64,000 nt of DNA from assembly GCF_024642085.1 (NCBI RefSeq), contig NZ_JAHEBV010000002.1, positions 62,001 through 126,000 of the forward strand. The letters run 5' to 3'. Below, piece by piece: positions 36,203 to 45,084 of this stretch; positions within the stretch are counted from its first letter, which is position 1, and each line of letters starts with the position of its first letter. Both the position numbers and the translations under genes were made by a program. Source of the stretch: Novosphingobium sp. (lineage in GTDB: Bacteria; Pseudomonadota; Alphaproteobacteria; Sphingomonadales; Sphingomonadaceae). The notes under the pieces were generated by a model, which saw only the letters and a list, made by a program, of their open reading frames with translations, did no database searches and had not been told where the DNA came from.

Positions 36203-36595
36203 ATGGGCCCTGCAATGCGTGTAGCCATGCTCTCGATTCGCGACCGGCTTGACCGGGTCGGCGTCCTGTTGTCGGGGCTTTGCGCGGTGCACTGCCTGGC
36301 CAGTCTGCTGCTTGTCGCCGGTATGGGACTGGGGGGTGAGTTTCTGCTCAATCCTGCGATTCACCGGGTAGGACTGGCGCTGGCGATTGCCGTTGGCGCA
36401 GGGACTTTGGTGATGGGTGTGGTTCGCCATGGCGATCCGGTTCCGCTGCATGCCGGAGCCGCCGGGATCGCGCTGATGGGCGTTGCGCTGTTTGTCGGTC
36501 ACGGAACGGCCGAGGCCGTGCTGACCATTGGCGGGGTGGTGCTGCTAGCAGCCGCGCACCTTCGCAATATGCGGCTGAACAGCTGCGCGGCCTGA
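36203..36595 (+). CDS. MerC-domain membrane protein
   Basis: A 130-residue protein with four hydrophobic segments. The MerC hallmark LCAVHCLASLLL (about 26-37) has a CxxHC metal-ligand motif. MerC proteins were first known as mercury transporters, but chromosomal copies without a mer operon likely bind other metals; no mer genes are present here. A palindrome sits just upstream. The start could be ATG 36203 or the ATG at 36227. Confidence 0.85.
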   Translation: MGPAMRVAMLSIRDRLDRVGVLLSGLCAVHCLASLLLVAGMGLGGEFLLNPAIHRVGLALAIAVGAGTLVMGVVRHGDPVPLHAGAAGIALMGVALFVGHGTAEAVLTIGGVVLLAAAHLRNMRLNSCAA

Positions 36596-36646
36596 TCGCG
36601 GTTACACGGCGTTGATTCTCGGCCGATCCGCGCTATCTGCGGAGCG

Positions 36647-37627
36647 ATGACCGAAACAATTTCACTGACCGTCAATGGCGAATTGCGCCGCACCGCTTCT
36701 GGTTCGCTGGCCGATCTGGTCCGGTCCCTAGATCTTGACCCGGCCAAGGTCGCAGTTGAGTGCAATGGAGCGATCGTTCCGCGATCAACCCTTGGGACTG
36801 TGGCGCTGACCGATGGTGACGTGCTGGAAATTGTCCACTTCGTCGGCGGGGGTGACCATGATGACAGCTGGACCGTTGCTGGCCGCACGTTTCGGTCACG
36901 CCTGATTGTCGGCACCGGCAAGTACAGGGACTTTGCCCAGAATGCCGCGGCGCTCGAAGCTTCGGGCGCAGAAATCGTCACCGTCGCGGTGCGCCGGGTC
37001 AACGTCAGCGATCGCGGCGCGCCAATGCTGACCGATTTCATCGATCCCATGAAAATCACTTATCTGCCCAACACGGCGGGCTGCTTCACCGCCGATGATG
37101 CGATCCGCACTCTGCGCCTGGCGCGCGAGGCGGGCGGATGGGATCTGGTCAAGCTGGAAGTGCTGGGTGAGGCCCGAACGCTTTATCCCGACATGCGCGA
37201 AACGTTGAAGGCATGCGAGGTGCTGGCGGGCGAGGGATTTGCCCCGATGGTCTACTGTACTGACGATCCGATTGCCGCCAAACAACTGGAAAGCGCCGGC
37301 GCGGTTGCTGTCATGCCGCTGGGCGCGCCGATCGGATCGGGTCTGGGCATCCAGAACCGGGTAACGATCCGCCTGATCGTTGAAGGTGCGTCTGTCCCGG
37401 TGTTGGTCGATGCCGGGGTTGGCACCGCCAGCGATGCCGCCGTGGCGATGGAACTGGGCTGTGACGGCGTGCTGATGAACACGGCAATAGCCGAGGCCAA
37501 GGACCCGCTGCGCATGGCCCGCGCCATGAAGCTGGCGGTCGAGGCCGGCCGCGACGCCTATTTGTCGGGCCGGATGGCAACCCGCAAGTACGCAGATCCA
37601 TCCAGCCCGCTGGCCGGACTGATTTAG
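36647..37627 (+). CDS. thiG: ThiS-ThiG fusion protein (thiazole synthase)
   Basis: A 326-residue fusion. Residues 1-68 are a ThiS ubiquitin-like sulfur carrier ([20 protein letters not shown], ending EIVHFVGGG). Residues about 72-326 are ThiG, the TIM-barrel that makes the thiamin thiazole phosphate ([23 protein letters not shown] with the Schiff-base Lys, [23 protein letters not shown]). The carrier's GG is internal, whereas free ThiS needs a C-terminal Gly for thiocarboxylation. Cleavage or a changed sulfur route is implied. No other thiamin genes are adjacent, and no TPP riboswitch was seen in the short upstream gap. Confidence 0.93.
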   Translation: MTETISLTVNGELRRTASGSLADLVRSLDLDPAKVAVECNGAIVPRSTLGTVALTDGDVLEIVHFVGGGDHDDSWTVAGRTFRSRLIVGTGKYRDFAQNAAALEASGAEIVTVAVRRVNVSDRGAPMLTDFIDPMKITYLPNTAGCFTADDAIRTLRLAREAGGWDLVKLEVLGEARTLYPDMRETLKACEVLAGEGFAPMVYCTDDPIAAKQLESAGAVAVMPLGAPIGSGLGIQNRVTIRLIVEGASVPVLVDAGVGTASDAAVAMELGCDGVLMNTAIAEAKDPLRMARAMKLAVEAGRDAYLSGRMATRKYADPSSPLAGLI

Positions 37628-37691
37628 ACAACACGGTTAACGGGTTTATAACTACCTTGGGTGATCTTGTTCTCATCAAGGGGGCAAGACC

Positions 37692-38219
37692 ATGGCCAAT
37701 ATCGGAACTGCATCGCTGACCATCTCGGAACTGCGCGAGTTTGCCAGCTTCACTTCGTGCGAGCAGCGCTACATCAAGCGCAGCCTCGATGTCGGGCTGG
37801 GGCGGCAGGACGCGTTCAAGCTGTGGGCGCGCGACGATTCGGAAAGCCGTTCGATCCGCAGCCAGTACGTGGTCTACCAAGAACTGAAGGCGCTGCGCGG
37901 CCAGGTCCCGGCAGACACCGGATTCGACGCGTTGGAAGCCTATATCGGCAAGCTGGTGCGCATCGCCGCTTTCGATCTGGCACAGGAACGCATCGACGGT
38001 TTCTCGGCGTTTCGCTTTCTTTATGAACGGCTGCTCGGCGCCGAAGTGCGCCCGTTCCTGCCTTCGGCATTCTGCGCGGCGGCGGCACTTCCGCAGATCC
38101 GCCCCGACAAGCGCAAGCATCTGCTTCAGTCGATCAGCGAAGCGGCCGCCACCGCTCCGGGCTGGTCGGCGCGTGAACCCAGTTTCTATCCCGAATGGGT
38201 GGAGAAGGAAGCGGCTTGA
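37692..38219 (+). CDS. Hypothetical protein (175 aa)
   Basis: A soluble, helical protein with no family I recognise. Visible blocks are SLTISELREFASFTSCEQRYIKRSLDVGLGRQDAFKLWARDD, IRSQYVVYQELKALRG, and EERIDGFSAFRFLYERLL-like helices (ERIDGFSAFRFLYERLL). GC content and codon use look like the neighbours. A GGGGGC ribosome site precedes the ATG. It lies 94 nt before a long proline-rich protein gene on the same strand, with which it may share a transcript. Confidence 0.8.
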   Translation: MANIGTASLTISELREFASFTSCEQRYIKRSLDVGLGRQDAFKLWARDDSESRSIRSQYVVYQELKALRGQVPADTGFDALEAYIGKLVRIAAFDLAQERIDGFSAFRFLYERLLGAEVRPFLPSAFCAAAALPQIRPDKRKHLLQSISEAAATAPGWSAREPSFYPEWVEKEAA

Positions 38220-38313
38220 GCCGCCTTTCGTTGCGATGCCCTGGCGGGTTCGTAACGCCATATAAACCATTGTGCGCGAAGGTCCGCCCTAGCCAGCGCC
38301 TGGGGAAACGCGT

Positions 38314-40122
38314 GTGAACACCATTACACTTGATGGACTGAACGAAGAAGAGTTCCGGCGTTCGATCGAAATGCGTCTGCGCCACGATCTGGCCGGCGCT
38401 GCGCTTGAACGCTTGCGCGGCTTGATTGCGCTTTTCGCCGGACCGGGCGGCATTTTGCCCGAACGCTTTCTGACCGTTACTTCGGCCGACCTCAATCTTT
38501 ATGGCTGGGACGGACTGGCCGATGCGCTGCACCGCCATGACCGTCCGGGCCGCCCGGTCACCGCATTGTCGATCGCATTTGGCTGGCCCGGGGAAGAGAG
38601 CCCGGTTCCTGACGCCGATGGCCGGCTCAATCCGCTGATCGAAACCGGCTATTACACCGACGATTCGTTTCCGTTTTCGGTCAGCGCCCGCGAAGATCTG
38701 CTTGATGGCTATTCCTACCACGGGTGTACCTGGGCCGATGATTGCGAAGCGACCGAAAGCACGCTCTCGCTTGGCGGCATCGATGATCTGCACGGCGCAT
38801 TGGCCATTCTGGAAGCGCGCTTGCTGGAGAGCGACGAGCCTGACGACGACGGCATTCGCGCCGGGTCACTGGGCGCCTGCCTGCTTTCGGTGCTGCTGTA
38901 CCAGGCCGTATCCGATCGAATCGTTCGCGACGGCCTGCCGCGTCCGTTATGCGTGATGGCCGGCAGCAACGGGGTCTATCCTTATTTTGACGCGCCGGTT
39001 GCGGGAATGCCCGAAGACGCGCGCAAAGCTGCCGAAGCTGCCGAAGAAGACGAAGTGATAGATCGCGGCGTACCCGGCCCGCGCTATTCCAGCCTGCTGG
39101 TAACCGGCATCCCGCGGGCCAAAAAGCGCGCGGTCCTGGTGCTTCAGGAAAGCGCCGAGGAAATGGAAGTGCGTATCGCATCGCTGCGCGGTATCAACCA
39201 CCGCGAAGGTGCGCTACCGCCGCCCGCCCTGCCTGCAGCGGCCAGCGCGGATGAGCCGCCGGTCGGCATCGACCCGGAAACCACGATCATTCCGGTCGTC
39301 GACGGTCCCTTGATGACCAAGAAGGCCCCCGGCCAATCATGGGACTTCCGCGACATGCTGGGTCCGCCGCGCGATGCTGAACCGCCGCACGGCGACCTGT
39401 CGTTCGAACCGCCGTCACAGCCCGAACCGGAAAGCCCGGAAGGGCCGCCGGCTGCGCTGACGCCTGACCGGGCGGAACCCCAGCCCGGGACCAAGCCGCC
39501 AGTTGCCGATCTGCCGTTCGAAGCAGCCCGTCCGGCCGATCCGGCCGATCCGGTCGTACCTGCAGCCGAGCAGTGGCCCGCCACGCCTGAGCCGGCGCAA
39601 ACCGCACTGCCGCAAGATCCGGAACCATTGCCCGAGACCAAGCCGGCGGTTGCCGACCTGCCGTTCGAAACGGCCGGCCCTGGTGATCCGCCCGTACCGC
39701 CGGGAGAGCCTGAACCTGACGAGCCGGAGCCGCCGCTGGCCCAGCTTGCGCCGTTGCTGCCACGCTTGCCCGATCCGGTTGGCGAAGCTGCGCCGCGCCC
39801 ACGTTTTCCAAGCCAGCCCCCGGTCGGGCCCGGCTTTGCCTTTCTGGAACCCAGCCTGCAGATCAGGCTTGAATCGCTGCTCGCCCCGCACGTGCCGGAA
39901 CTGCGCCCGTCCAGTCCCGCACCTGAACCTGAACCGGCCGGGCTTGCAGCAGAAGATCCGGTAACCGAACCGGCCAGTCGCACGCCGGAGCTCGGACCGG
40001 TCTGGCCGTTCGGCATCGACTGGCTTGAAGAAGAAGCCGCCTACGCGGCCGAGCCGGATCATGAACCGGTGCCAGCGCCTACCCTGTGGTCGCGGCTTCG
40101 GGCCTGGCTTGGGCGGCGCTAG
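38314..40122 (+). CDS. Long proline-rich hypothetical protein (602 aa)
   Basis: It starts at a GTG. Residues 1-280 look folded (LNEEEFRRSIEMRLRHDLAGAALERLRGLIALFAGPGG; YTDDSFPFSVSAREDLLDGYSYHGCTW). Residues about 310-560 are Pro/Glu/Ala-rich and probably disordered. They carry repeated short motifs: GDLSFEPP (about 368), ADLPFEAA and ADLPFETA about 50 residues apart. The last part returns to order (GPVWPFGIDWLEEEAAYA) and ends in a basic WSRLRAWLGRR. No family recognised. It could be an adaptor with docking motifs. No signal peptide is visible. Confidence 0.82.
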   Translation: MNTITLDGLNEEEFRRSIEMRLRHDLAGAALERLRGLIALFAGPGGILPERFLTVTSADLNLYGWDGLADALHRHDRPGRPVTALSIAFGWPGEESPVPDADGRLNPLIETGYYTDDSFPFSVSAREDLLDGYSYHGCTWADDCEATESTLSLGGIDDLHGALAILEARLLESDEPDDDGIRAGSLGACLLSVLLYQAVSDRIVRDGLPRPLCVMAGSNGVYPYFDAPVAGMPEDARKAAEAAEEDEVIDRGVPGPRYSSLLVTGIPRAKKRAVLVLQESAEEMEVRIASLRGINHREGALPPPALPAAASADEPPVGIDPETTIIPVVDGPLMTKKAPGQSWDFRDMLGPPRDAEPPHGDLSFEPPSQPEPESPEGPPAALTPDRAEPQPGTKPPVADLPFEAARPADPADPVVPAAEQWPATPEPAQTALPQDPEPLPETKPAVADLPFETAGPGDPPVPPGEPEPDEPEPPLAQLAPLLPRLPDPVGEAAPRPRFPSQPPVGPGFAFLEPSLQIRLESLLAPHVPELRPSSPAPEPEPAGLAAEDPVTEPASRTPELGPVWPFGIDWLEEEAAYAAEPDHEPVPAPTLWSRLRAWLGRR

Positions 40123-40126
40123 TCGG

Positions 40127-41932
40127 CTAGCCTTTGTAAAGCGCGTCCAGTCGCTCGCCGTAACGGTCTTTGAGCTTGTGCCGCCGGATCTTCAGGCTGG
40201 GCGTCATTTCCTCGTTCTCGATCCCGAAAGCCTCGTCGGCGAAAGTGAACTGGCGAACCTTCTCGATTACCGACAGGTCCTGGTTGACCCGGTCGATCGC
40301 CCCGCGCACGGCTGAGCGGAAGGCAGGCAAATCCTGCAGCGCGTGCAGATTGAACTTTTCATCGTTGGCGCGGGCCCATTCCAATGCCCATTCTGCGTCG
40401 GGCACGATCAGGCCGACCAGATAGGGGCGCTTGTCACCGATCACCATCGCCTGCGCGATTTCGGGCTGCAGGGTCAGCATTCCCTCGATCTTCTGCGGCG
40501 AGACATTGTCGCCCTTGTCGTTGACGATCATGTCTTTCTTGCGGTCGGTGATGACAATCCGGCCCTTGTTGTCGATATGGCCGATATCACCGGTGTGCAG
40601 CCAGCCGTCCTGCAGCGCCTTGGCGGTTTCGGCCTCGTTTTGCCAATAACCGCGCATCACCAGTTCGCCGCGCACCAGGATTTCGCCATCTTCGGCAATG
40701 CGGATTTCGACCCCGTGCATCGGTGGGCCGACGGTATCCATCTTGAGCCCGGCCTTGGGCCGGTTACAGCTGATCACCGGCCCCGCTTCGGTCTGGCCAT
40801 AGCCTTGCAGCATGGTCAGTCCCATTGAGTCGAAGAACACACCGATATCCGGGTTGAGCGGCGCCCCGCCCGAAACCATTGCTTTCAGCCTGCCGCCGAA
40901 CTTGGCGCGAATCTTGGGCCGCAGAGCACGGCTGATGACCAGACCGATCGGCATGTCGCGCAACCGCCTGCGGCCTTTTGCCTTCAGCGTTCCGATCCCG
41001 ACTGCCCGGTCCATCAGGTAGTTCGCCAGCTTGCCCTGCTTTTCGACCTGTTTCATGATCCGGGTGCGCAGCACTTCGAACAGGCGGGGCACGACCACCA
41101 TGATCGTCGGGCGCACTTCCTCGATATTGCTGGCCAGTTTCTCAAGGCCTTCGGAATAATAGATTTGCGCCCCGCACCCGATCGGCAGCATTTGCCCGCC
41201 GGTATGTTCATATGCGTGACTAAGCGGCAGGAACGACAGGAACACCTCGTCGTCCAGTCCGAAATCCTCGTTCAGGATGCGTGCCGCGCCATCGACATTG
41301 CACAGCACCGCGCCGTGATGCTGCATTACCCCGCGCGGCGCCCCGCCGGTTCCGCTGGTGTAAATGATGCAAGCCAGGTCTTCGCGCCCGATCCCGGCAA
41401 TCCTTGCGTCGACCGCAGCCCGGCTGGCAGCGGCATCGCCTTGCAGCAGGTTTTGCCAATCGTGATATTCAAAGCTGCCGGTCTGGGCCATGCGCAGCGG
41501 CTCTATGCCAATGACATGTTCGGCCCGGCTGGAGCGCAGCACTGCACTCAGCAAGGGTTTGGCCAGCTTGTCGTTGGCGACAATCACCGCCCGGGCGCCC
41601 GAATTGTCCAGTACATGCAAATGATCGCGCTCGGTATTGGTGACATAGGCCGGCACGCTGACGCAGCCCGCAGCCATGATCGCGAAATCGGCAATGAGCC
41701 ATTCGGGCCGGTTTTCCGATACGAGCAGCACCCGGTCGCCGGAATTCAGGCCCATTGCACGCAGCGCTTCGGCCAGTTTGCAGATCTGGCGCACGGTTTC
41801 TGCCCAGCTTTGCGATTGCCAGGTTCCGCCGCGCTTGGCCCACAGGAACGGCGCGTCACCGCGCATATCGGCCCGGCTGAACAGCAAATCGACCAGATTC
41901 TTTCTGGTCGGCAGATCGGAAATATCAACCAC
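40127..41932 (-). CDS. Long-chain fatty-acid-CoA ligase (AMP-dependent synthetase)
   Basis: Activates a fatty acid to its acyl-CoA through an acyl-adenylate. The 601-residue protein has CIIYTSGTGGAPRGVM (the P-loop motif, with Arg where Lys is usual), GYGQTEAGPVIS, GWLHTGDIG, and RKKDMIVNDKGDNVSPQKIE near the C-terminus. These are ANL-superfamily signatures of the long-chain branch. It uses a GTG start at 41932. It stands alone on the minus strand, so substrate chain length is not clear from context. Confidence 0.92.
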   Translation of the reverse strand: MVDISDLPTRKNLVDLLFSRADMRGDAPFLWAKRGGTWQSQSWAETVRQICKLAEALRAMGLNSGDRVLLVSENRPEWLIADFAIMAAGCVSVPAYVTNTERDHLHVLDNSGARAVIVANDKLAKPLLSAVLRSSRAEHVIGIEPLRMAQTGSFEYHDWQNLLQGDAAASRAAVDARIAGIGREDLACIIYTSGTGGAPRGVMQHHGAVLCNVDGAARILNEDFGLDDEVFLSFLPLSHAYEHTGGQMLPIGCGAQIYYSEGLEKLASNIEEVRPTIMVVVPRLFEVLRTRIMKQVEKQGKLANYLMDRAVGIGTLKAKGRRRLRDMPIGLVISRALRPKIRAKFGGRLKAMVSGGAPLNPDIGVFFDSMGLTMLQGYGQTEAGPVISCNRPKAGLKMDTVGPPMHGVEIRIAEDGEILVRGELVMRGYWQNEAETAKALQDGWLHTGDIGHIDNKGRIVITDRKKDMIVNDKGDNVSPQKIEGMLTLQPEIAQAMVIGDKRPYLVGLIVPDAEWALEWARANDEKFNLHALQDLPAFRSAVRGAIDRVNQDLSVIEKVRQFTFADEAFGIENEEMTPSLKIRRHKLKDRYGERLDALYKG

Positions 41933-42025
41933 GTGCAGGAAGCCCCTTTATTATGCTGCACAGTTCCTCAAACCCGGAGCCCAAACTAGGCGGGGTTTGG
42001 CCTAGCGGCAAGCATTGGCTTGGCC

Positions 42026-43747
42026 TTATTCGGACACGGCCTTACCCTCGCTGCGCGGATCGGCAGCGCCGATCAGCACGCCGCCGACCATTTCGATGGC
42101 ATTGGCCTTGAGCGGCAGGGCACGCGCGGTGACACTGGCATGGCCCAGTGCGGTCAGCGCCGGAACCATCGCTTCGGCAGCGGAACCCTGTTCGACGTAG
42201 ACGGCATCGCCGCCAGGAGCGAACAGCACCGGCAGGGCCAGCGCATCCTGCGCCGACAGTTTCCAGTCAAGTACGCCAATCACTGCGCGGATGACCTGTG
42301 CCGGGATCGTCGCGCCGCCTGCGGCGCCAACGGCCAGCCGCATGGCGCCATCCGGCCCGAATACCAGGGTCGGGCTCATCGAACTGCGCGGGCGTTTGCC
42401 GCCCTGCACGCGGTTGTTGGCGGGTTTGCCGCCAAAAACCGGGTTCATGTCAAAATCGGTCAACTCGTTGTTGAGGAAATAGCCGCCCGTCATCAGTCCC
42501 GATCCAAACGCGCTTTCGATTGTCGAGGTGTAGGTGACAACATTTCCGCGCCGGTCAGCTGCGACAAAGTGCGACGTGCCGTGCTCTTCCTGCGGGGCGG
42601 GATCGGCCAGAACCAGGCTTTCGGCCCCGCGGGGCATGCCGGCGCTGACCGCAGGCATGGTCTTTTCCGGCGAAATCAGTGCGGAACGCTGCGACAGATA
42701 GTCAGGATCGGTCAACCCCGCCACCGGCACGCGCACGAAATCAGCGTCACCAGAATAGCGGGCGCGGTCGGCATAGGCGAGGCGCATCGATTCGGCGATC
42801 AGGTGCCAGGCTACAGGCGAATCCTTGCCCAGTGCAGTCAGGTCAAACCGTTCCAGCTGTTTCAGCGTGGCGAAAACCGTGGTCGCGCCGGAACTGGGCG
42901 GGCCCATCCCGCAGATCCGGTACAGGCGATAATTGCCGCAAACCGGTTCCCGGTTCTGTGCGGCATAGGCCGCGACATCTTCCTTGGTAACCGGCGCGGG
43001 ATTACGCGCGGCGGTGACCAATGCGGTGACCAGGCTGGTGCTGTTCGGTCCGCTGTAGAAGGCCCTGGGGCCCCGCGCCGCAATCGCCATCAGCGTTGCT
43101 GCCATTTCCGCATTGATCACCCGCGTTCCAACCGCCTTGGGCTGGCCCGACGCGTCATAGAACAGGGCTTTGCCAGCAGGCGTAAACGCGGCGGTCGCTG
43201 CGCTGTTCTTCAGTGCGGCGTTGAGCCGCGGGGTAATGGCGAAACCGTGTCGGGCCAAATTGATTGCCGGGGCGAACAGCCGCGCCCAGGGCAGCTTGCC
43301 GTGGGCCTTGTGCGCCTTGGCAGCCAGGGCTACGTTTCCGGGTACGCCCACGCTGATTGCACCGGGCACGGCATCTGAAAAACTCATGACTTTGCCATCG
43401 CGCACAAACCATTGGTCGCTGGCACTTGCCGGCGCCTTTTCGCGGCCGTCGATGGTAACGACATGCCCGTCGGCCCCGGTTTCGACGAAGAAGCCGCCGC
43501 CGCCGATTCCAGAACTCTGCGGTTCGACCACGGATAGCGCCAGCATCGTTGCAATCGCGGCGTCGGTCGCATTGCCGCCCGCGCGCAGCATCTGTGCCCC
43601 GGCATCGGCTGCGCGGGGATCAGCCGCGCTGACCATGCCCTTGGTGTAGACCTGTGTTGCTGCAGGACGGGCCAGTGCCGCGGGAACGACTGCGAAGGCG
43701 GAGAGGACGGGCAGTGCCAGCAGGGCGACGTGTGTGCGAAGGGTCAT
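42026..43747 (-). CDS. ggt: Gamma-glutamyltransferase
   Basis: Periplasmic or secreted self-processing N-terminal-nucleophile hydrolase that cleaves glutathione and transfers gamma-glutamyl groups. The 573-residue protein has a signal peptide (TLRTHVALLALPVLSAFAVVPAALA). DAAIATMLALSVVEPQSSGIGGGGF and MGPPSSGATTV follow. The autocleavage and nucleophile threonine is in EEHGTSHFVAADRRGNVV, splitting it into large and small subunits. The C-terminal GAAGGATIPAQV binds substrate. The track ORF runs into pyrD; the ATG at 43747 begins the signal peptide. It lies just downstream of pyrD. Confidence 0.93.
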   Translation of the reverse strand: MTLRTHVALLALPVLSAFAVVPAALARPAATQVYTKGMVSAADPRAADAGAQMLRAGGNATDAAIATMLALSVVEPQSSGIGGGGFFVETGADGHVVTIDGREKAPASASDQWFVRDGKVMSFSDAVPGAISVGVPGNVALAAKAHKAHGKLPWARLFAPAINLARHGFAITPRLNAALKNSAATAAFTPAGKALFYDASGQPKAVGTRVINAEMAATLMAIAARGPRAFYSGPNSTSLVTALVTAARNPAPVTKEDVAAYAAQNREPVCGNYRLYRICGMGPPSSGATTVFATLKQLERFDLTALGKDSPVAWHLIAESMRLAYADRARYSGDADFVRVPVAGLTDPDYLSQRSALISPEKTMPAVSAGMPRGAESLVLADPAPQEEHGTSHFVAADRRGNVVTYTSTIESAFGSGLMTGGYFLNNELTDFDMNPVFGGKPANNRVQGGKRPRSSMSPTLVFGPDGAMRLAVGAAGGATIPAQVIRAVIGVLDWKLSAQDALALPVLFAPGGDAVYVEQGSAAEAMVPALTALGHASVTARALPLKANAIEMVGGVLIGAADPRSEGKAVSE

Positions 43748-43757
43748 GGCCTTCACG

Positions 43758-44789
43758 CTATTCTGTTCCAACCGCCTCGGCAATGGTGACAAACCCGTCG
43801 CGCTGCATCTGGCGCCGGATACCAGCTGTAATTGACCGCGCAATGCCGGGGCCGCCGAAAGCCATGGCCGAATAGAGTTGCACCAGACTGGCCCCGGCGC
43901 GGATGCGCGCCCAGGCATCCTGCGCCGTTGCAATCCCGCCAACGCCGACCAGCGGCAGCGCACCGCCGGTGGCCAGGCGAAAATCGCGCAGCCGCTGCTG
44001 GGCCAGATCGCGCAATGGCGTGCCCGACAGGCCCCCGGCTTCATCAGCAAAGCGCGATTTCAACGCCGGGCGGGAAATTGTCGTATTGGACACGATCAGC
44101 GCGCCCAGCTTTTTGTCCATCGCAATCCGGGCAATGGCATCGATATCCGCCGGCTCCAGATCCGGCGCCACTTTCAGGAACACCGGCGGACCGTCTGCAC
44201 CACGCGCCGCCATAACGGCATCGAGCAGCCCGGCCAGCGCCCCTTCATCCTGCAAAGCGCGCAGTCCCGGAGTATTGGGGCTGGAAATATTGACTGCCAG
44301 ATAGCTTGCCAGCGGCGCCATCAAGCGCGCCATGGTGGCATAATCGGCTACGCGGTCGACCGAATCCTTGTTCGCTCCGATGTTGATCCCGACGATTCCT
44401 GGCCGGCCTGCCCGCCGCGCAAGCCTGGCAATGGCGGCCTCGGCCCCGCGGTTGTTGAACCCCATGCGGTTGATCACGCCGCGGTCTTCCTCCAGCCGGA
44501 ACAGGCGCGGGCGCGGGTTGCCGGATTGGGGCAGGGGGGTGATGGATCCGACCTCGGCAAATCCGAAGCCGACGCCAAGCAAGGCGTCCGGAACCTCGGC
44601 ATCCTTGTCGAAACCGGCGGCAATGCCAAGCGGGTTGGGAAAGGCAATTCCCGCCACCTTGGTCGCGAGTGGCCCGTCGGCGCGCGGCTTTGCGCCCAGC
44701 GCAATGAGCTTGAGCGATTGTATCGCAAGGCGATGCGCATCTTCGGCGTCGAGCAGCCGCATGACAGGGCGGAACATGGCATAGATCAT
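43758..44789 (-). CDS. pyrD: Dihydroorotate dehydrogenase (quinone), class 2
   Basis: Oxidises dihydroorotate to orotate in pyrimidine synthesis, using FMN and quinone at the inner membrane. The 343-residue protein starts with an N-terminal helix region (YAMFRPVMRLLDAEDAHRLAIQSL) typical of class 2. It then has NPLGIAAGFDKDAEV, INRMGFNNRG, VNISSPNTPGLR with the catalytic Ser, and LVGVGGIATAQDA. The ATG at 44789 is chosen over the track start. Downstream by 10 nt is ggt. Confidence 0.95.
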   Translation of the reverse strand: MIYAMFRPVMRLLDAEDAHRLAIQSLKLIALGAKPRADGPLATKVAGIAFPNPLGIAAGFDKDAEVPDALLGVGFGFAEVGSITPLPQSGNPRPRLFRLEEDRGVINRMGFNNRGAEAAIARLARRAGRPGIVGINIGANKDSVDRVADYATMARLMAPLASYLAVNISSPNTPGLRALQDEGALAGLLDAVMAARGADGPPVFLKVAPDLEPADIDAIARIAMDKKLGALIVSNTTISRPALKSRFADEAGGLSGTPLRDLAQQRLRDFRLATGGALPLVGVGGIATAQDAWARIRAGASLVQLYSAMAFGGPGIARSITAGIRRQMQRDGFVTIAEAVGTE

Positions 44790-44909
44790 GGCGCAACCGC
44801 CTATGACAGGCGTGTTCGGCCGTGTCGATGCAGTCAAAAGGTCAATTGTTTTAAATTGATTGCAACCGACAAATAGCACGATTCATCCGAAAATTTGTCG
44901 ATTCCATAC

Positions 44910-45028
44910 AATCGCCTGCAAACCGAATCGCGTAGTCAGACCTCGCGACCCGAAGGGCTCGAAGCTTTCTGCGACGAGTTCTTGTAACTCAAAGCGGCTC
45001 TCCCGGCACCCCGGGGGAGCCGCTCTTT
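44910..45028 (+). ncRNA. Candidate small RNA or attenuator leader before the AraC-type gene
   Basis: The 295-bp pyrD to AraC-gene gap holds no ORF I trust. It has a TACAAT hexamer near 44905, a stem GAAGGGCT/AGCTTTC around 44952-44970, and ends in a strong terminator at 44993-45028. The hairpin is about 55 nt before the regulator start, so it could end a small RNA of about 110 nt or act as a leader attenuator. Neither has been shown. Confidence 0.3.
44993..45028 (+). terminator. Intrinsic terminator-like hairpin
   Basis: AGCGGCTCTCCC pairs with GGGGGAGCCGCT around a short CGG-rich loop and is followed by CTTTT. It lies upstream of the AraC-type regulator and downstream of the divergent pyrD start. 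Confidence 0.75.
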
Positions 45029-45084
45029 TATGTTGCATAGACGTTACTGGCAGTGCCACGATGATCTTCTGCAAAGGAGGCCGG

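Noticed and set aside
35088-36224. 378-aa plus-strand ORF opposite ctaA
   Set aside because: Antisense shadow of heme A synthase; the composition is Gln/Arg/Pro-rich, as expected from reading membrane-protein codons backwards.
39144-40016. 290-aa Gly/Ser-rich minus-strand ORF
   Set aside because: It is the reverse reading of the proline-rich tail; Pro codons read antisense as Gly, so the glycine-rich look is an artefact.
42020-43378. 452-aa plus-strand ORF opposite ggt
   Set aside because: Antisense shadow of gamma-glutamyltransferase with no recognisable domain or ribosome site.
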